A DNA stretch of 64,000 nucleotides from Clostridia bacterium. Its GTDB lineage: Bacteria > Bacillota > Clostridia > Christensenellales > Aristaeellaceae. The DNA lies in the NCBI GenBank assembly GCA_017404985.1, contig JAFRBK010000033.1:24233-88232 (forward strand). Direction: 5' to 3'. The notes beneath the pieces were generated by a model. It was not told where the DNA came from, made no database searches, and was given only the letters and a program-made list of their open reading frames with translations. Positions within the stretch are counted from its first letter, which is position 1. Each line of letters begins with the position of its first letter. The translations under genes were made by a program, and so were the position numbers. Positions 35,589 to 43,575 of the stretch are shown here, piece after piece.

Positions 35589-36449
35589 TTATAATCCGAA
35601 TTCCTTAGCCAGTGCCTCTGTCATGACCTCAACAGGAGCATCTTTCCCGGTCCATAGTTTGAAATTCAATGCCGCCTGATTTACCAGCATGCCAAGCCCC
35701 GTTATGGTTTTCAGACCACGCCGGGCTGCCTCCTGCAGAAAAGGCGTATTCGGCCGGTTGAAAACCACATCAGCGGCCACCATTTCCGGCCGAAGCGTAT
35801 CATAATTTACATCCGGCTTTCCTGTTATGTCCGGAAACAGCCCGATATTCGTGCACTGCACCAGAATATCCGTTTCCTCCGGAATGCGCACCTGCGGGAT
35901 CCAGCGGATATAGGAAGCAGCCGCATTCGTCCTTTCCAAAACAGCGGCAGCCAGTTCCGCTCCCCTCTCTTCGCTGCGATTGATGATGTTAATCTTCCGG
36001 GCGCCGGCCAGTGCCAATTCTATGCTGATCGCCCGTGCAGCCCCGCCGGCCCCCAGAAGCGTTACCGTCTTCCCGGCCGGGTCGATCCCGTTGTCACGCA
36101 GGGATTTCAGAAAGCCTTTTCCGTCTGTGTTCTCTCCGATCAATTTGCCGTCCCGGCGGACGACCGTATTTACCGCCCCGATCAGCCGTGCCGCTTCCGT
36201 CAGTTCATCCAGCAGGGGAATCACGGCTACCTTATGCGGAATCGTCAGATTAAAGCCGCAGAAGCCCATCGCTCTGGCGCCCTTCACAGCATCCTCCAGG
36301 CCGTTTTTCTCCACCCTGATGGTCAGATAACGGTAATTCAGCCCCAGGGCATCATAACCGGCCTCCGCGATCACGCCAGACGGATTTTCATCCACCGGAT
36401 CCCCAAAACACGCTGTCAGTTCTGCTCTGTAAACCTTTTCCTGCTGCAT
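35589..36449 (-). CDS. aroE: Shikimate dehydrogenase
   Basis: 286 residues from ATG 36449 (GGGAGGCG site). It reduces 3-dehydroshikimate with NADPH. The catalytic Lys is in FNLTIPHKVAV and the Asp in ENTDGKGF; the nucleotide loop is LLGAGGAARA, followed by INRSEERG, whose Asn-Arg-Ser fits NADP preference. The C-terminal GLGMLVNQAALNFKLWTG is typical. No other aro genes adjoin. Confidence 0.93.
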   Translation of the reverse strand: MQQEKVYRAELTACFGDPVDENPSGVIAEAGYDALGLNYRYLTIRVEKNGLEDAVKGARAMGFCGFNLTIPHKVAVIPLLDELTEAARLIGAVNTVVRRDGKLIGENTDGKGFLKSLRDNGIDPAGKTVTLLGAGGAARAISIELALAGARKINIINRSEERGAELAAAVLERTNAAASYIRWIPQVRIPEETDILVQCTNIGLFPDITGKPDVNYDTLRPEMVAADVVFNRPNTPFLQEAARRGLKTITGLGMLVNQAALNFKLWTGKDAPVEVMTEALAKEFGL

Positions 36450-36522
36450 AGATTTCGCCTCCCTGTCAAAATATATTTTTTCTGTTCTGCCTTTCCTCAT
36501 CAGTTGATCAGGATAACATGGA

Positions 36523-37992
36523 TCATATTCCTGACGGTATTCCTGAAAATGCATTTCTGTTATGCTGATACTTCATCTGGCCCAAAAGATACAGGAATGC
36601 TGTGGAAGGAATTCTGTAGATCTCTGTTGTGTCTCTGCTTGACAGGCCATAATCTGAAATGCTTTTTGTAATCACATATCCCGGCTGATGATCCAGCGCT
36701 GCCGTTATGATCAGATCGTTGTCCCGAACAATACTCTGATTCCGTACCTTGGATTCAATCAACTGCCGGATTCCTGTTCTGTCACAGATCACAATATCAA
36801 TTTCCTTATCCCGACCAGCCTGAAGCATATATCCCACTCGCAGTGTCGGATCCACGCATCTGCAATAATCAATCGTATGTTTATATGCTGCCGACTCAAT
36901 CAAGTATCCTTTCTGAACAGGATCATCAGGCGAATGGAGTTCTGACATCACTGCCCCTCGAATTCCGCTGTCGGCAATGTGTACCTTTCGCCGTGTTTTA
37001 AGGATCTTTTTTCCTGAGCTGTTCACCTGTTCCGCACAGTAAATCAGGCCTGCGCTCTCCAGAATATCCATATACTTTATCACGGTGGCATTGGCAATTC
37101 CCTGCAATTCCCTGCAGATTTCTTCTACGTTAACGATGTTGGATGTTGTATTGCAGAAATAGGAAAAGACTCGCTTCAGCTGTGTTGGATTAACACGTTC
37201 TGTTGTTGTCAGGTCATTGAATATGACTTTATTAATGACATTCTCCTCAATCAAAGAAAGCGCATAAGGCTCATCCATTTGTGAAACGTCAATATACTCA
37301 GGAAATCCTCCGAGACGCAGATATCTGTTAAGCTCAGGTTCCACACCGGAAAGCTTCATCATGATGGAAGACTGGTCAGCTAAAGAAGCATCATGCAGCT
37401 TGAACAGATCATGAACTTCGATTCCCTGCATCCTGATTCCACGCAACTGACAATATTCATAGAAGGAAAGTGTGGGAATTCGTATCAGCCGCAGGCTTCC
37501 TTCCCAGGTTTCCCGGTATTTTCCATCAATTTTGAAGGAAGCGCTGCCCGTAGCCATAGCGTGAACTGCAGGAAAAGAATCATATATGAATTTCATCGCA
37601 CTTGTCCAGTCGTCATCCTTCTGAACTTCGTCCACGAACAGATAGAAGTCTTCTGACTGGCTGATCTGAGATTGGTAGATCATCAGAAGTTTCAGTATTC
37701 CCGCTTCCTCCATAGCGGAGGTATCCAGGCTTAGATACAGGATTTGAAATGGATTTATTCCAGATGCCAGCAAATCGCCGATCATCTGATGGACAATCGT
37801 GCTTTTTCCCACCCGACGAGGACCGCTCAGCACAGGAAACCTTCTGATTTTGTGCCAGAACACCTGTCCGCAAAGATAGTATTCACCCCTGCGGAACTGA
37901 AGGTCCTTTCTCTTATCCGTTTCCCCTGTCTGCCACCATGGATTTTGAACCCGCATCAGAGTAATCAGATCTGCTTCAGAGAAAATCGCCAT
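36523..37992 (-). CDS. AAA ATPase with DUF4143 domain
   Basis: 489 residues. The P-loop is GPRRVGKST (about residues 57-65), with a Walker B-like LFVDEVQKDDDW and a sensor-like ATGSASF. A winged helix follows (NVEEICRELQGIANATVIKYM), then a C-terminal DUF4143/PD-(D/E)XK-like domain (RDKEIDIVICDRTG, LIESKVRN; the E-x-K pair is nuclease-like). Such ATPases are common, often mobile, and of unknown role. The gene borders a 1.2-kb repeat field at its 5' side and its base composition is more AT-rich than its neighbours, consistent with recent transfer. Confidence 0.85.
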   Translation of the reverse strand: MAIFSEADLITLMRVQNPWWQTGETDKRKDLQFRRGEYYLCGQVFWHKIRRFPVLSGPRRVGKSTIVHQMIGDLLASGINPFQILYLSLDTSAMEEAGILKLLMIYQSQISQSEDFYLFVDEVQKDDDWTSAMKFIYDSFPAVHAMATGSASFKIDGKYRETWEGSLRLIRIPTLSFYEYCQLRGIRMQGIEVHDLFKLHDASLADQSSIMMKLSGVEPELNRYLRLGGFPEYIDVSQMDEPYALSLIEENVINKVIFNDLTTTERVNPTQLKRVFSYFCNTTSNIVNVEEICRELQGIANATVIKYMDILESAGLIYCAEQVNSSGKKILKTRRKVHIADSGIRGAVMSELHSPDDPVQKGYLIESAAYKHTIDYCRCVDPTLRVGYMLQAGRDKEIDIVICDRTGIRQLIESKVRNQSIVRDNDLIITAALDHQPGYVITKSISDYGLSSRDTTEIYRIPSTAFLYLLGQMKYQHNRNAFSGIPSGI

Positions 37993-38044
37993 GCGATCAT
38001 CGCCTCACAATAACGTTTTATGTAATTATATAATATTCTGTTTC

Positions 38045-38065
38045 GAATAAATTGTCAATTTATTC
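38045..38065. repeat. Perfect inverted repeat upstream of the DUF4143 ATPase gene
   Basis: GAATAAATTG (38045-38054) and CAATTTATTC (38056-38065) flank one base. It lies about 55 bp upstream of the ATPase start and could be an operator. A related segment (TTTATTATAAGTGCACTTCGAA) recurs at 38341. Confidence 0.5.
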
Positions 38066-38203
38066 TAATTGCACTTCGAATAATTGTACACATGAACGTA
38101 TATGAACAATACTTCTATGTCGGCTATGGGCTGACATCCCGTCTTCTCCAATTCCTGAAGGAGCGGTTACTGCTTTTCGTTTCACAGGGGTCTGTGTAAC
38201 GTC

Positions 38204-38300
38204 GGCGAATTGGCGAATAGGCGAATAGAGGTCTCCAGGCCTTGAAATATAAGGATTGTCTATTCGCCAGTTTGTGGCGAATAGGCGAATAGGCGAATAG
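38204..38300. repeat. Octamer/hairpin repeat element, copy A
   Basis: Three tandem octamers (GGCGAATT, GGCGAATA, GGCGAATA; 38204-38227), then a 9-bp arm GGCGAATAG (38220-38228), a 31-nt loop that itself holds GGTCT..AGGCC, the inverse arm CTATTCGCC (38260-38268), and three more octamers GGCGAATA (38276-38299). No gene is seen around it. Confidence 0.75.
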
Positions 38301-38373
38301 GGTTAAGATTATTCAGACTCCATTTTGAAAAATATGACAATTTATTATAAGTGCACTTCGAATTATTTGATAA

Positions 38374-38399
38374 TTCATTCAAAGAACACTTTGAATGAA
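38374..38399. repeat. Perfect inverted repeat between repeat copies A and B
   Basis: TTCATTCAAAG (38374-38384) and CTTTGAATGAA (38389-38399) with a 4-nt loop; AT-rich, no T-run, so an operator or element end is more likely than a terminator. Confidence 0.5.
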
Positions 38400-38504
38400 C
38401 ACGTCGACGATTCTTATGTGTTATTCACAGTCTGTTATCCCATTTTCTCAAATTTCTGAATTAGCGATTGCTGCTTTCCGTTTTACAGGGGTTTGTGTGA
38501 CGTC

Positions 38505-38595
38505 GGCGAATTGGCGAATTGGCGAATTGAGGCCTCCAGGCCTTGATATATAAGGATTGTCAATTCGCCAGCCCGCGGCGAATTGGCGAATTGGG
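38505..38595. repeat. Octamer/hairpin repeat element, copy B
   Basis: Lies 301 bp after copy A and is homologous to it with its flanks. Three GGCGAATT octamers (38505-38528), arm GGCGAATTG (38521-38529), a 31-nt loop with GGCCT..AGGCC, inverse arm CAATTCGCC (38561-38569), two more octamers (38577-38592). The last arm pair has changed from A-T to T-A relative to copy A, keeping the stem. Confidence 0.75.
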
Positions 38596-38660
38596 TTAAA
38601 TTTAGCTAACCGTCTGCCTGCTTCATCGGCAAAACGGCGAAACCACTCTGGAAAACGCCG

Positions 38661-39106
38661 GTGAAACTCAAAAAAAGTGAAACTCAAACGACCGGTGATC
38701 AGTAAAGGTTGCCGGTGATACTAAAGAAAAGTGTTACTAAAACGGTGATTTGATTCGTGAAAGGTATACCAGTGTTAACGGTTCTTTCTGTTATCCCACA
38801 TGCAACGCCTTGTTCAGTTTGTGACTCGAACTCTTTGTGGCTCGTTCTTTTTGGAACGTGATGAAACTCAAAAAAAGTGAAACTCAAACGGTGATCTGAT
38901 CCGTGTTGCCCGGCAATTCGAGTACAAGGAAAAGTATACACTCAAAATTCAGTACACTCAAAAACAGCAACGAAGATGTGAAAAATGGTCAAAAAGCTGA
39001 CCAGGGCTATTTCAGGAGGCGGTGACCTGGTTTTGTGTATCAGTTTTTTTGTGTATCAGTTCCGGGTTTTCAGTGATGAAACTCAAAAACAGTGAAACTC
39101 AAACAG
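38661..39106. repeat. Field of seven dimeric direct repeats with a constant 16-bp period
   Basis: Seven places hold a word of about 9-12 bp followed by a second copy exactly 16 bp later: 38661/38677 (GTGAAACTCA), 38715/38731 (GTGATACTA, GTGTTACTA), 38821/38837 (GTGACTCG, GTGGCTCG), 38861/38877 (ATGAAACTCA, GTGAAACTCA), 38937/38953 (TACACTCAAAA), 39035/39051 (GTGTATCAG), 39076/39092 (ATGAAACTC, GTGAAACTC). A homopolymer A or T tract usually separates the two copies. No gene with a ribosome site is seen from 37993 to 39222. Confidence 0.75.
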
Positions 39107-39180
39107 AATACGGAGAAACGACAGAAACGATCATCAATGATATTCAGGGATACTCCTTGACGGTTTCGACGCATATAAAA

Positions 39181-39207
39181 ACCCGCCCTCCATGAAGGAA
39201 GGCGGGT
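39181..39207 (-). terminator. Terminator of the cggR-pgk-tpiA operon
   Basis: ACCCGCC (39181-39187) pairs with GGCGGGT (39201-39207), extended by CCTCC/GGAAGG-like inner pairs; on the minus strand a TTTTTATAT run follows. It lies 16 bp after the tpiA stop. Confidence 0.8.
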
Positions 39208-39222
39208 AAGAAGACCGGGAGA

Positions 39223-39975
39223 TTATTTGTCGTAGTTCACAACCTGGCTGAAGTCGGGGGCCTTCAGGCTTGCGCCGCCGATCAGGCCGCCGTCGATTTC
39301 GGGCTGGGCCATGAGTCCCTTGACGTTCTTGGGATTCATGCTTCCGCCGTACTGGATGCGGATCTTGTTGCCCGTCGCCTTGCCGTACTTGCGGGCCACG
39401 GCCGCGCGGATCACGCCGATGGTCTCATTCGCCTGCTCATCGGTAGCGGTCAGGCCGGTACCGATCGCCCATACGGGCTCATAAGCAATCACGATCTTGG
39501 CAACCTGTTCCTTGGTCAGCCCGTTCAGGGCGATCAGGGTCTGGTATTCCACGAGCGCGTCGGTATATCCGGCTTCGCGCTCTTCCTTGTTTTCGCCCAC
39601 GCACAGGATGACCTTCAGGCCGGCTTCCACCGCGGCCAGCACCCGCTGGTTCACAGTCTTGTCGGTTTCACCGAAGTACTGGCGGCGTTCGCTGTGGCCG
39701 ATGATGACGTATTCCACGCCGCAGGCCTTCAGCATATCAGCGCTGAGCTCGCCGGTGAAGGCGCCGCTCTTGGCCCAATGCACATTTTCAGCGCCCAGGT
39801 GGATTTTGCTTCCCTTGGCCGCTTCCTTCACCGCGGAAAAGTTCGTAGCGGGCACGCAGACCACCACATCACAGGCCGCATCCTTCACCAGGGGCTTCAG
39901 TTCCGTCACCAGCGCGAAGGCTTCTTCGGGCGTCTTGTTCATTTTCCAGTTCCCGGCAATAATCGGTTTACGCAT
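39223..39975 (-). CDS. tpiA: Triosephosphate isomerase
   Basis: 250 residues, MRKPIIAGNWKMN start with Asn/Lys active-site residues, catalytic His in VIIGHSERRQYFGE, catalytic Glu in AYEPVWAIGTG, and the phosphate-binding GGSMNPKN/GGLIGGASL at the end. It interconverts dihydroxyacetone phosphate and glyceraldehyde 3-phosphate. Last gene of the cggR-pgk-tpiA operon, 21 bp after pgk. Confidence 0.98.
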   Translation of the reverse strand: MRKPIIAGNWKMNKTPEEAFALVTELKPLVKDAACDVVVCVPATNFSAVKEAAKGSKIHLGAENVHWAKSGAFTGELSADMLKACGVEYVIIGHSERRQYFGETDKTVNQRVLAAVEAGLKVILCVGENKEEREAGYTDALVEYQTLIALNGLTKEQVAKIVIAYEPVWAIGTGLTATDEQANETIGVIRAAVARKYGKATGNKIRIQYGGSMNPKNVKGLMAQPEIDGGLIGGASLKAPDFSQVVNYDK

Positions 39976-39996
39976 ACTCTTTTCTCCTTCTGTTTC

Positions 39997-41199
39997 TCAC
40001 TTCTCGTCCAGGCAGGCAACGCCGGGCAGGGTCTTTCCTTCGAGGAACTCCAGGCTGGCTCCGCCGCCGGTGGAGATGTGGGTCATCTTGTCGCCCAGGC
40101 CCATCTGTTCCACAGCCGCAGCACTGTCGCCGCCGCCGATGATGGTCACGGCATCGCTGTCCGCCATTGCCTGCGCCACAGCCAGGGTGCCCTGCGCCAG
40201 GGTCGGATTCTCAAACACGCCCATCGGTCCGTTCCAAACCACGGTCTTGGCGCCCTTGATGGCTTCAGCAAACAGGGCACGGCTCTTCGGGCCGATATCC
40301 AGGCCTTCCTTGTCCGCGGGGATCTTGTCGGAGTCGACCACGGTGGTGTCCACGGGCCCATCAATGGGATCCGGGAAGCCGGCCGCGCACACGGTGTCCA
40401 CAGGCAGCAGCAGGTTGACGCCCTTTTCAGCAGCCTTGGCCATCATGTCCTTGCAGTAATCGATCTTGGTTTCGTCCAGCAGGCTCTTGCCGACTTCATA
40501 GCCCTTCGCCTTCAGGAAGGTGAAGGCCATGCCACCGCCGATGATCAGGGTATCCACCTTCTCCAGCAGGTTGCTGATCACGTTCAGCTTGTCTTCAATC
40601 TTGGCGCCGCCCAGCACGGCCACGAAGGGACGGTCCGCATTCTCCAGGGCTTTGCCCATGATGCTCAGTTCCTTGCCGATCAGATAGCCGGCCACGTTGG
40701 GGCTGGTGTAGGCGGTTACGCCGGCCGTGGAGCAGTGCGCACGGTGGCAGGAGCCGAAGGCGTCATCCACATAGCAGTCCGCCAGGGAAGCCAGTTCCTT
40801 GCTGAAGTCTTCGATATTCTTGGTCTCTTCCTTGCGGAAGCGGGTGTTCTGCAGCAGCACCACATCGCCATCTTTCATGGCAGCGACAGCGGCCTTGGCA
40901 TTCTCGCCGACCACATTGTCATCGTTGGCGAAAACCACGGGCTGGCCCAGCAGTTCGGCCAGGCGGACAGCCACAGGCGCCAGGGAGAATTTCTCTTCCG
41001 GCCCGTTCTTCGGCTTGCCCAGATGGCTGCACAGAATCACTTTGCCGCCGTCGGCGATCAGCTTTTTGATGGTCGGCAGCGCGGCAACAATGCGCTTGTC
41101 ATTGGTGATCTTTCCGTCCTTCATCGGAACGTTGAAGTCACAGCGGACCAGAACCCGTTTGCCTTTTACCTGGATGTCGTCAATCGTCTTTTTTGCCAT
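39997..41199 (-). CDS. pgk: Phosphoglycerate kinase
   Basis: 400 residues, [26 protein letters not shown] start with the Arg/Asp/Asn substrate residues (shortened here to [11 protein letters not shown]), then CSHLGKP, the hinge [13 protein letters not shown], the nucleotide loop [12 protein letters not shown] and the C-terminal [22 protein letters not shown]. It makes ATP from 1,3-bisphosphoglycerate. It sits 80 bp after cggR with no gapA between them. Confidence 0.98.
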   Translation of the reverse strand: MAKKTIDDIQVKGKRVLVRCDFNVPMKDGKITNDKRIVAALPTIKKLIADGGKVILCSHLGKPKNGPEEKFSLAPVAVRLAELLGQPVVFANDDNVVGENAKAAVAAMKDGDVVLLQNTRFRKEETKNIEDFSKELASLADCYVDDAFGSCHRAHCSTAGVTAYTSPNVAGYLIGKELSIMGKALENADRPFVAVLGGAKIEDKLNVISNLLEKVDTLIIGGGMAFTFLKAKGYEVGKSLLDETKIDYCKDMMAKAAEKGVNLLLPVDTVCAAGFPDPIDGPVDTTVVDSDKIPADKEGLDIGPKSRALFAEAIKGAKTVVWNGPMGVFENPTLAQGTLAVAQAMADSDAVTIIGGGDSAAAVEQMGLGDKMTHISTGGGASLEFLEGKTLPGVACLDEK

Positions 41200-41279
41200 G
41201 GTGAACCCTCTCCTTTATCATAATAATGAATCATGGGAAACGAATTTATTGCGAAAACTTCCTTATCGGAAGTCGGCAA

Positions 41280-42308
41280 TCAGGATTGCAGGATCCGGAT
41301 CATCTGCTCCGCGGCCCCCTCGTCCGTCACCAGCAGGGTGTGGCGCGTATGCCGCAGCACGGAAATGATCGCCTCCGCCTTGGAAGCGCCCGCCGCCACC
41401 GCCACCATCCGGCAGGTAGGCTTCAGCCGCGCCAGGTCGACGCCGAGGCTCGCGGACTCATACAGGCAGTTCCCGTCAATATCGTAATAGGAGCCGAAGC
41501 TTTCCCCGGCCGCATGCTGCTCCACCAGCCGGTTCTGCACCGCCCGGCTCAGCCCCCGGACGCGCATGGAATCCGCCGCCTTTCCGATGCCGTGCAGAAT
41601 GATGTCCGCCCGCTCCAGCAGCTCCATCGCCTCGCTGACTTCCGGCAGCTTCAGCATCTCCTGCAGAGCGGTGGCGTCCAGCCTGTCCGGCAGGTGAATC
41701 AGCCGATAGTGCCCGCCGAGCTTTTCCGCGATTTCCTCCGCCAGCGTGTTAGCCTGCAGCTCCACGGACCTCCCCAGGCCGCCGCGGGCCGGAACCACCA
41801 TCACGTTCAGCGGGGCCGGGCTCTGCAGCGTGCGGGCCACGGCGGCGATACTCCGTCCGCCGGTCACCGCCAGGGTGTTCCCGTTCTGCAGCATGGCCCT
41901 CAGCCTCTGGGCACAGATGCGGCCCACGTCGGACAGCACATGCTCATCCTCATCGGAATTCCCGGGAGCGATCAGCACCCGGTCCGCCTGCAAAAGCTGC
42001 CCCAACCGGTTTTCCATCTCGGTCAGGCCGTTCATGGCTTTTGAAAAATCCCGCGCGGTTTCCAGCACTTCCTCCGCCTTGGCGCTCAGCGTCATGCCGG
42101 AGGCGTCCAGCTCGATATAGCCCAGGTCCTTCAGCAGGGCGGCGGTATTCCGGATTTCCCGCTCCGGCAGGTTCAGCCGGTTCGCCAGCTGGCGCCTTCC
42201 CACCGGCTGCAGCGCGGCGATGCGCTCCAGAATCAGCGCCCGCCGGGTCATTTCCTCCGTCAGGTCGGGAGCCAGCTTGCGGATCAGACCGATAAAACCC
42301 GATTCCAT
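41280..42308 (-). CDS. cggR: Central glycolytic genes regulator (SorC/DeoR family)
   Basis: 342 residues from ATG 42308 (AAAGGAGGG site). An N-terminal winged helix (about 30-70: RIAALQPVGRRQLANRLNLP, EREIRNTAALLKDLG) is followed by the SorC sugar-phosphate-binding domain (TLAVTGGRSIAAVA, NVMVVPARGGLG, ILHGIGKA). In Bacillus CggR represses the gapA operon and responds to fructose 1,6-bisphosphate. Position before pgk-tpiA and a matching operator support this name. Confidence 0.92.
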   Translation of the reverse strand: MESGFIGLIRKLAPDLTEEMTRRALILERIAALQPVGRRQLANRLNLPEREIRNTAALLKDLGYIELDASGMTLSAKAEEVLETARDFSKAMNGLTEMENRLGQLLQADRVLIAPGNSDEDEHVLSDVGRICAQRLRAMLQNGNTLAVTGGRSIAAVARTLQSPAPLNVMVVPARGGLGRSVELQANTLAEEIAEKLGGHYRLIHLPDRLDATALQEMLKLPEVSEAMELLERADIILHGIGKAADSMRVRGLSRAVQNRLVEQHAAGESFGSYYDIDGNCLYESASLGVDLARLKPTCRMVAVAAGASKAEAIISVLRHTRHTLLVTDEGAAEQMIRILQS

Positions 42309-42333
42309 CGGCTCCCTCCTTTCTGTCTCGCGG

Positions 42334-42368
42334 GACAGAAACCGACCCGCAGGTCCATTCACGTCCCG
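42334..42368 (-). promoter_or_regulatory. CggR-type operator
   Basis: The minus strand reads CGGGAC-N6-GGAC-N3-CGGGTC-N6-TGTC, very close to the Bacillus CggR operator (CGGGAC-N6-TGTC-N4 repeated twice). It lies between the promoter and cggR, so it fits autoregulation by a roadblock mechanism. Confidence 0.75.
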
Positions 42369-42374
42369 ACAGAG

Positions 42375-42403
42375 ATTCTAACACAAGGGATAACCGATCG
42401 CAA
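42375..42403 (-). promoter_or_regulatory. cggR operon promoter
   Basis: Minus strand TTGCGA (42398-42403), 17 bp, TAGAAT (42375-42380), immediately upstream of the operator. Confidence 0.7.
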
Positions 42404-42414
42404 GCCTTTTTTGC

Positions 42415-43560
42415 TTATACCCGGACCATTTCCGTTCCGTCCAGCGCCCGCTGGATCATCTCTTCGCTATCCAGCCGGGCCTCTCCTTCAAGGATCTTTT
42501 CCAGCTTCGGCTTCGTGGCCGGATGGCGGGGCGTAAACACGGTACAGCAGTCTTCATAGGGCAGGTTGGAGATTTCCAGTGTACCGATCTTCCGGGCCAC
42601 TTCGATAATCTCGCTCTTGTCGAAGCCGATCAGGGGCCGGAACACCGGCATCCCCGCCACCGCGTCGGTGGCGCCAAGCGCCTGCATGGTCTGGCTCGCC
42701 ACCTGGCCGATGCTCTCCCCGGTAATCAGCGCTTCACAGCCTTCCTGCCGGGCGATCCGCTCAGCGATGCGCATCATGTAGCGACGCATGATCAGCGTGG
42801 TATACTCCTCCGGGCATTTTTCGTGAATCGCCATCTGGATTTCGGTGAAGGGAACCACGAACACCTTGATGCCGCAGCAACTGAAGCTGAGCTTTCTGGC
42901 CAGGTCCAGCACCTTTTCCTTCGCCCGGTCCGAGGTATAGGGATAGCTGTGGAAATGCACCGCGTTGATCTGCACGCCCCGCTTGGCGATCATCCAGCCG
43001 GCCACCGGGCTGTCAATGCCGCCGGAGAGCAGCAGGGTTGCATTGCCGTTAGTGCCGACAGGCATGCCGCCCACCGCGGGAATCTCCTTTACATACAGGT
43101 AGGCCATATCCCGGATTTCGATGCTGACCGGCCAGTCCGGATTATGCACGTCCACCTTCAGGTTCGGGTTGGCCTGCAGGATCCGGTATCCGACCTCCTC
43201 GTTGATGGCCGGGGAATTCATGAAATAGCGCTTGTCGCTTCGCCGGGCCATCACCTTGAAGGTTCCCTTCAGGTCCTTTGTCATCGCGATCGCCTGGTCG
43301 CAGATAGCGTCGAAATCCTCTTTCGGCATTTCCAGCGCCGGGCTCACGCTGTAAACGCCGAAGACCTTGGTCACCCGTTCTATACAGGCATCCAGGTCAT
43401 CAAACCCGCGCACAAAGATGCGCCCGTCATGGACGTTCACCTCCGCGCCCATGCCGCGGACGGCATAGCGGATTTTCCGCACCAGCGCGCGGATAAAATA
43501 CGGCCGGTTCAGCCCCTTCAGGAAGATTTCCCCGTACCGTACCAGCAACAGATTCTGCAT
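42415..43560 (-). CDS. thiI: tRNA 4-thiouridine synthase ThiI
   Basis: 381 residues. Ferredoxin-like and THUMP domains (about 1-165; RYGEIFLKGLNRPYF at the start) precede the PP-loop ATPase LLLSGGIDSPVAGW and the GESIGQVASQT segment; the ligand-binding C-terminus has the NLPYEDCCTVF pattern. The C-terminal rhodanese domain of the E. coli protein is absent, as is normal in Firmicutes. It works with the cysteine desulfurase encoded 15 bp upstream, which donates the sulfur for s4U8 in tRNA. Last gene of the long leftward run. Confidence 0.95.
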   Translation of the reverse strand: MQNLLLVRYGEIFLKGLNRPYFIRALVRKIRYAVRGMGAEVNVHDGRIFVRGFDDLDACIERVTKVFGVYSVSPALEMPKEDFDAICDQAIAMTKDLKGTFKVMARRSDKRYFMNSPAINEEVGYRILQANPNLKVDVHNPDWPVSIEIRDMAYLYVKEIPAVGGMPVGTNGNATLLLSGGIDSPVAGWMIAKRGVQINAVHFHSYPYTSDRAKEKVLDLARKLSFSCCGIKVFVVPFTEIQMAIHEKCPEEYTTLIMRRYMMRIAERIARQEGCEALITGESIGQVASQTMQALGATDAVAGMPVFRPLIGFDKSEIIEVARKIGTLEISNLPYEDCCTVFTPRHPATKPKLEKILEGEARLDSEEMIQRALDGTEMVRV

Positions 43561-43575
43561 GGCATTCCCCTCCGA

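Noticed and set aside
38204-38300. CRISPR-like array
   Set aside because: Octamers are directly adjacent, with no spacers of constant length and no cas genes nearby.
38448-38687. 79-residue minus-strand frame through repeat copy B
   Set aside because: It is only the octamers read in frame (repeated SPIRQFA) and has no ribosome site.
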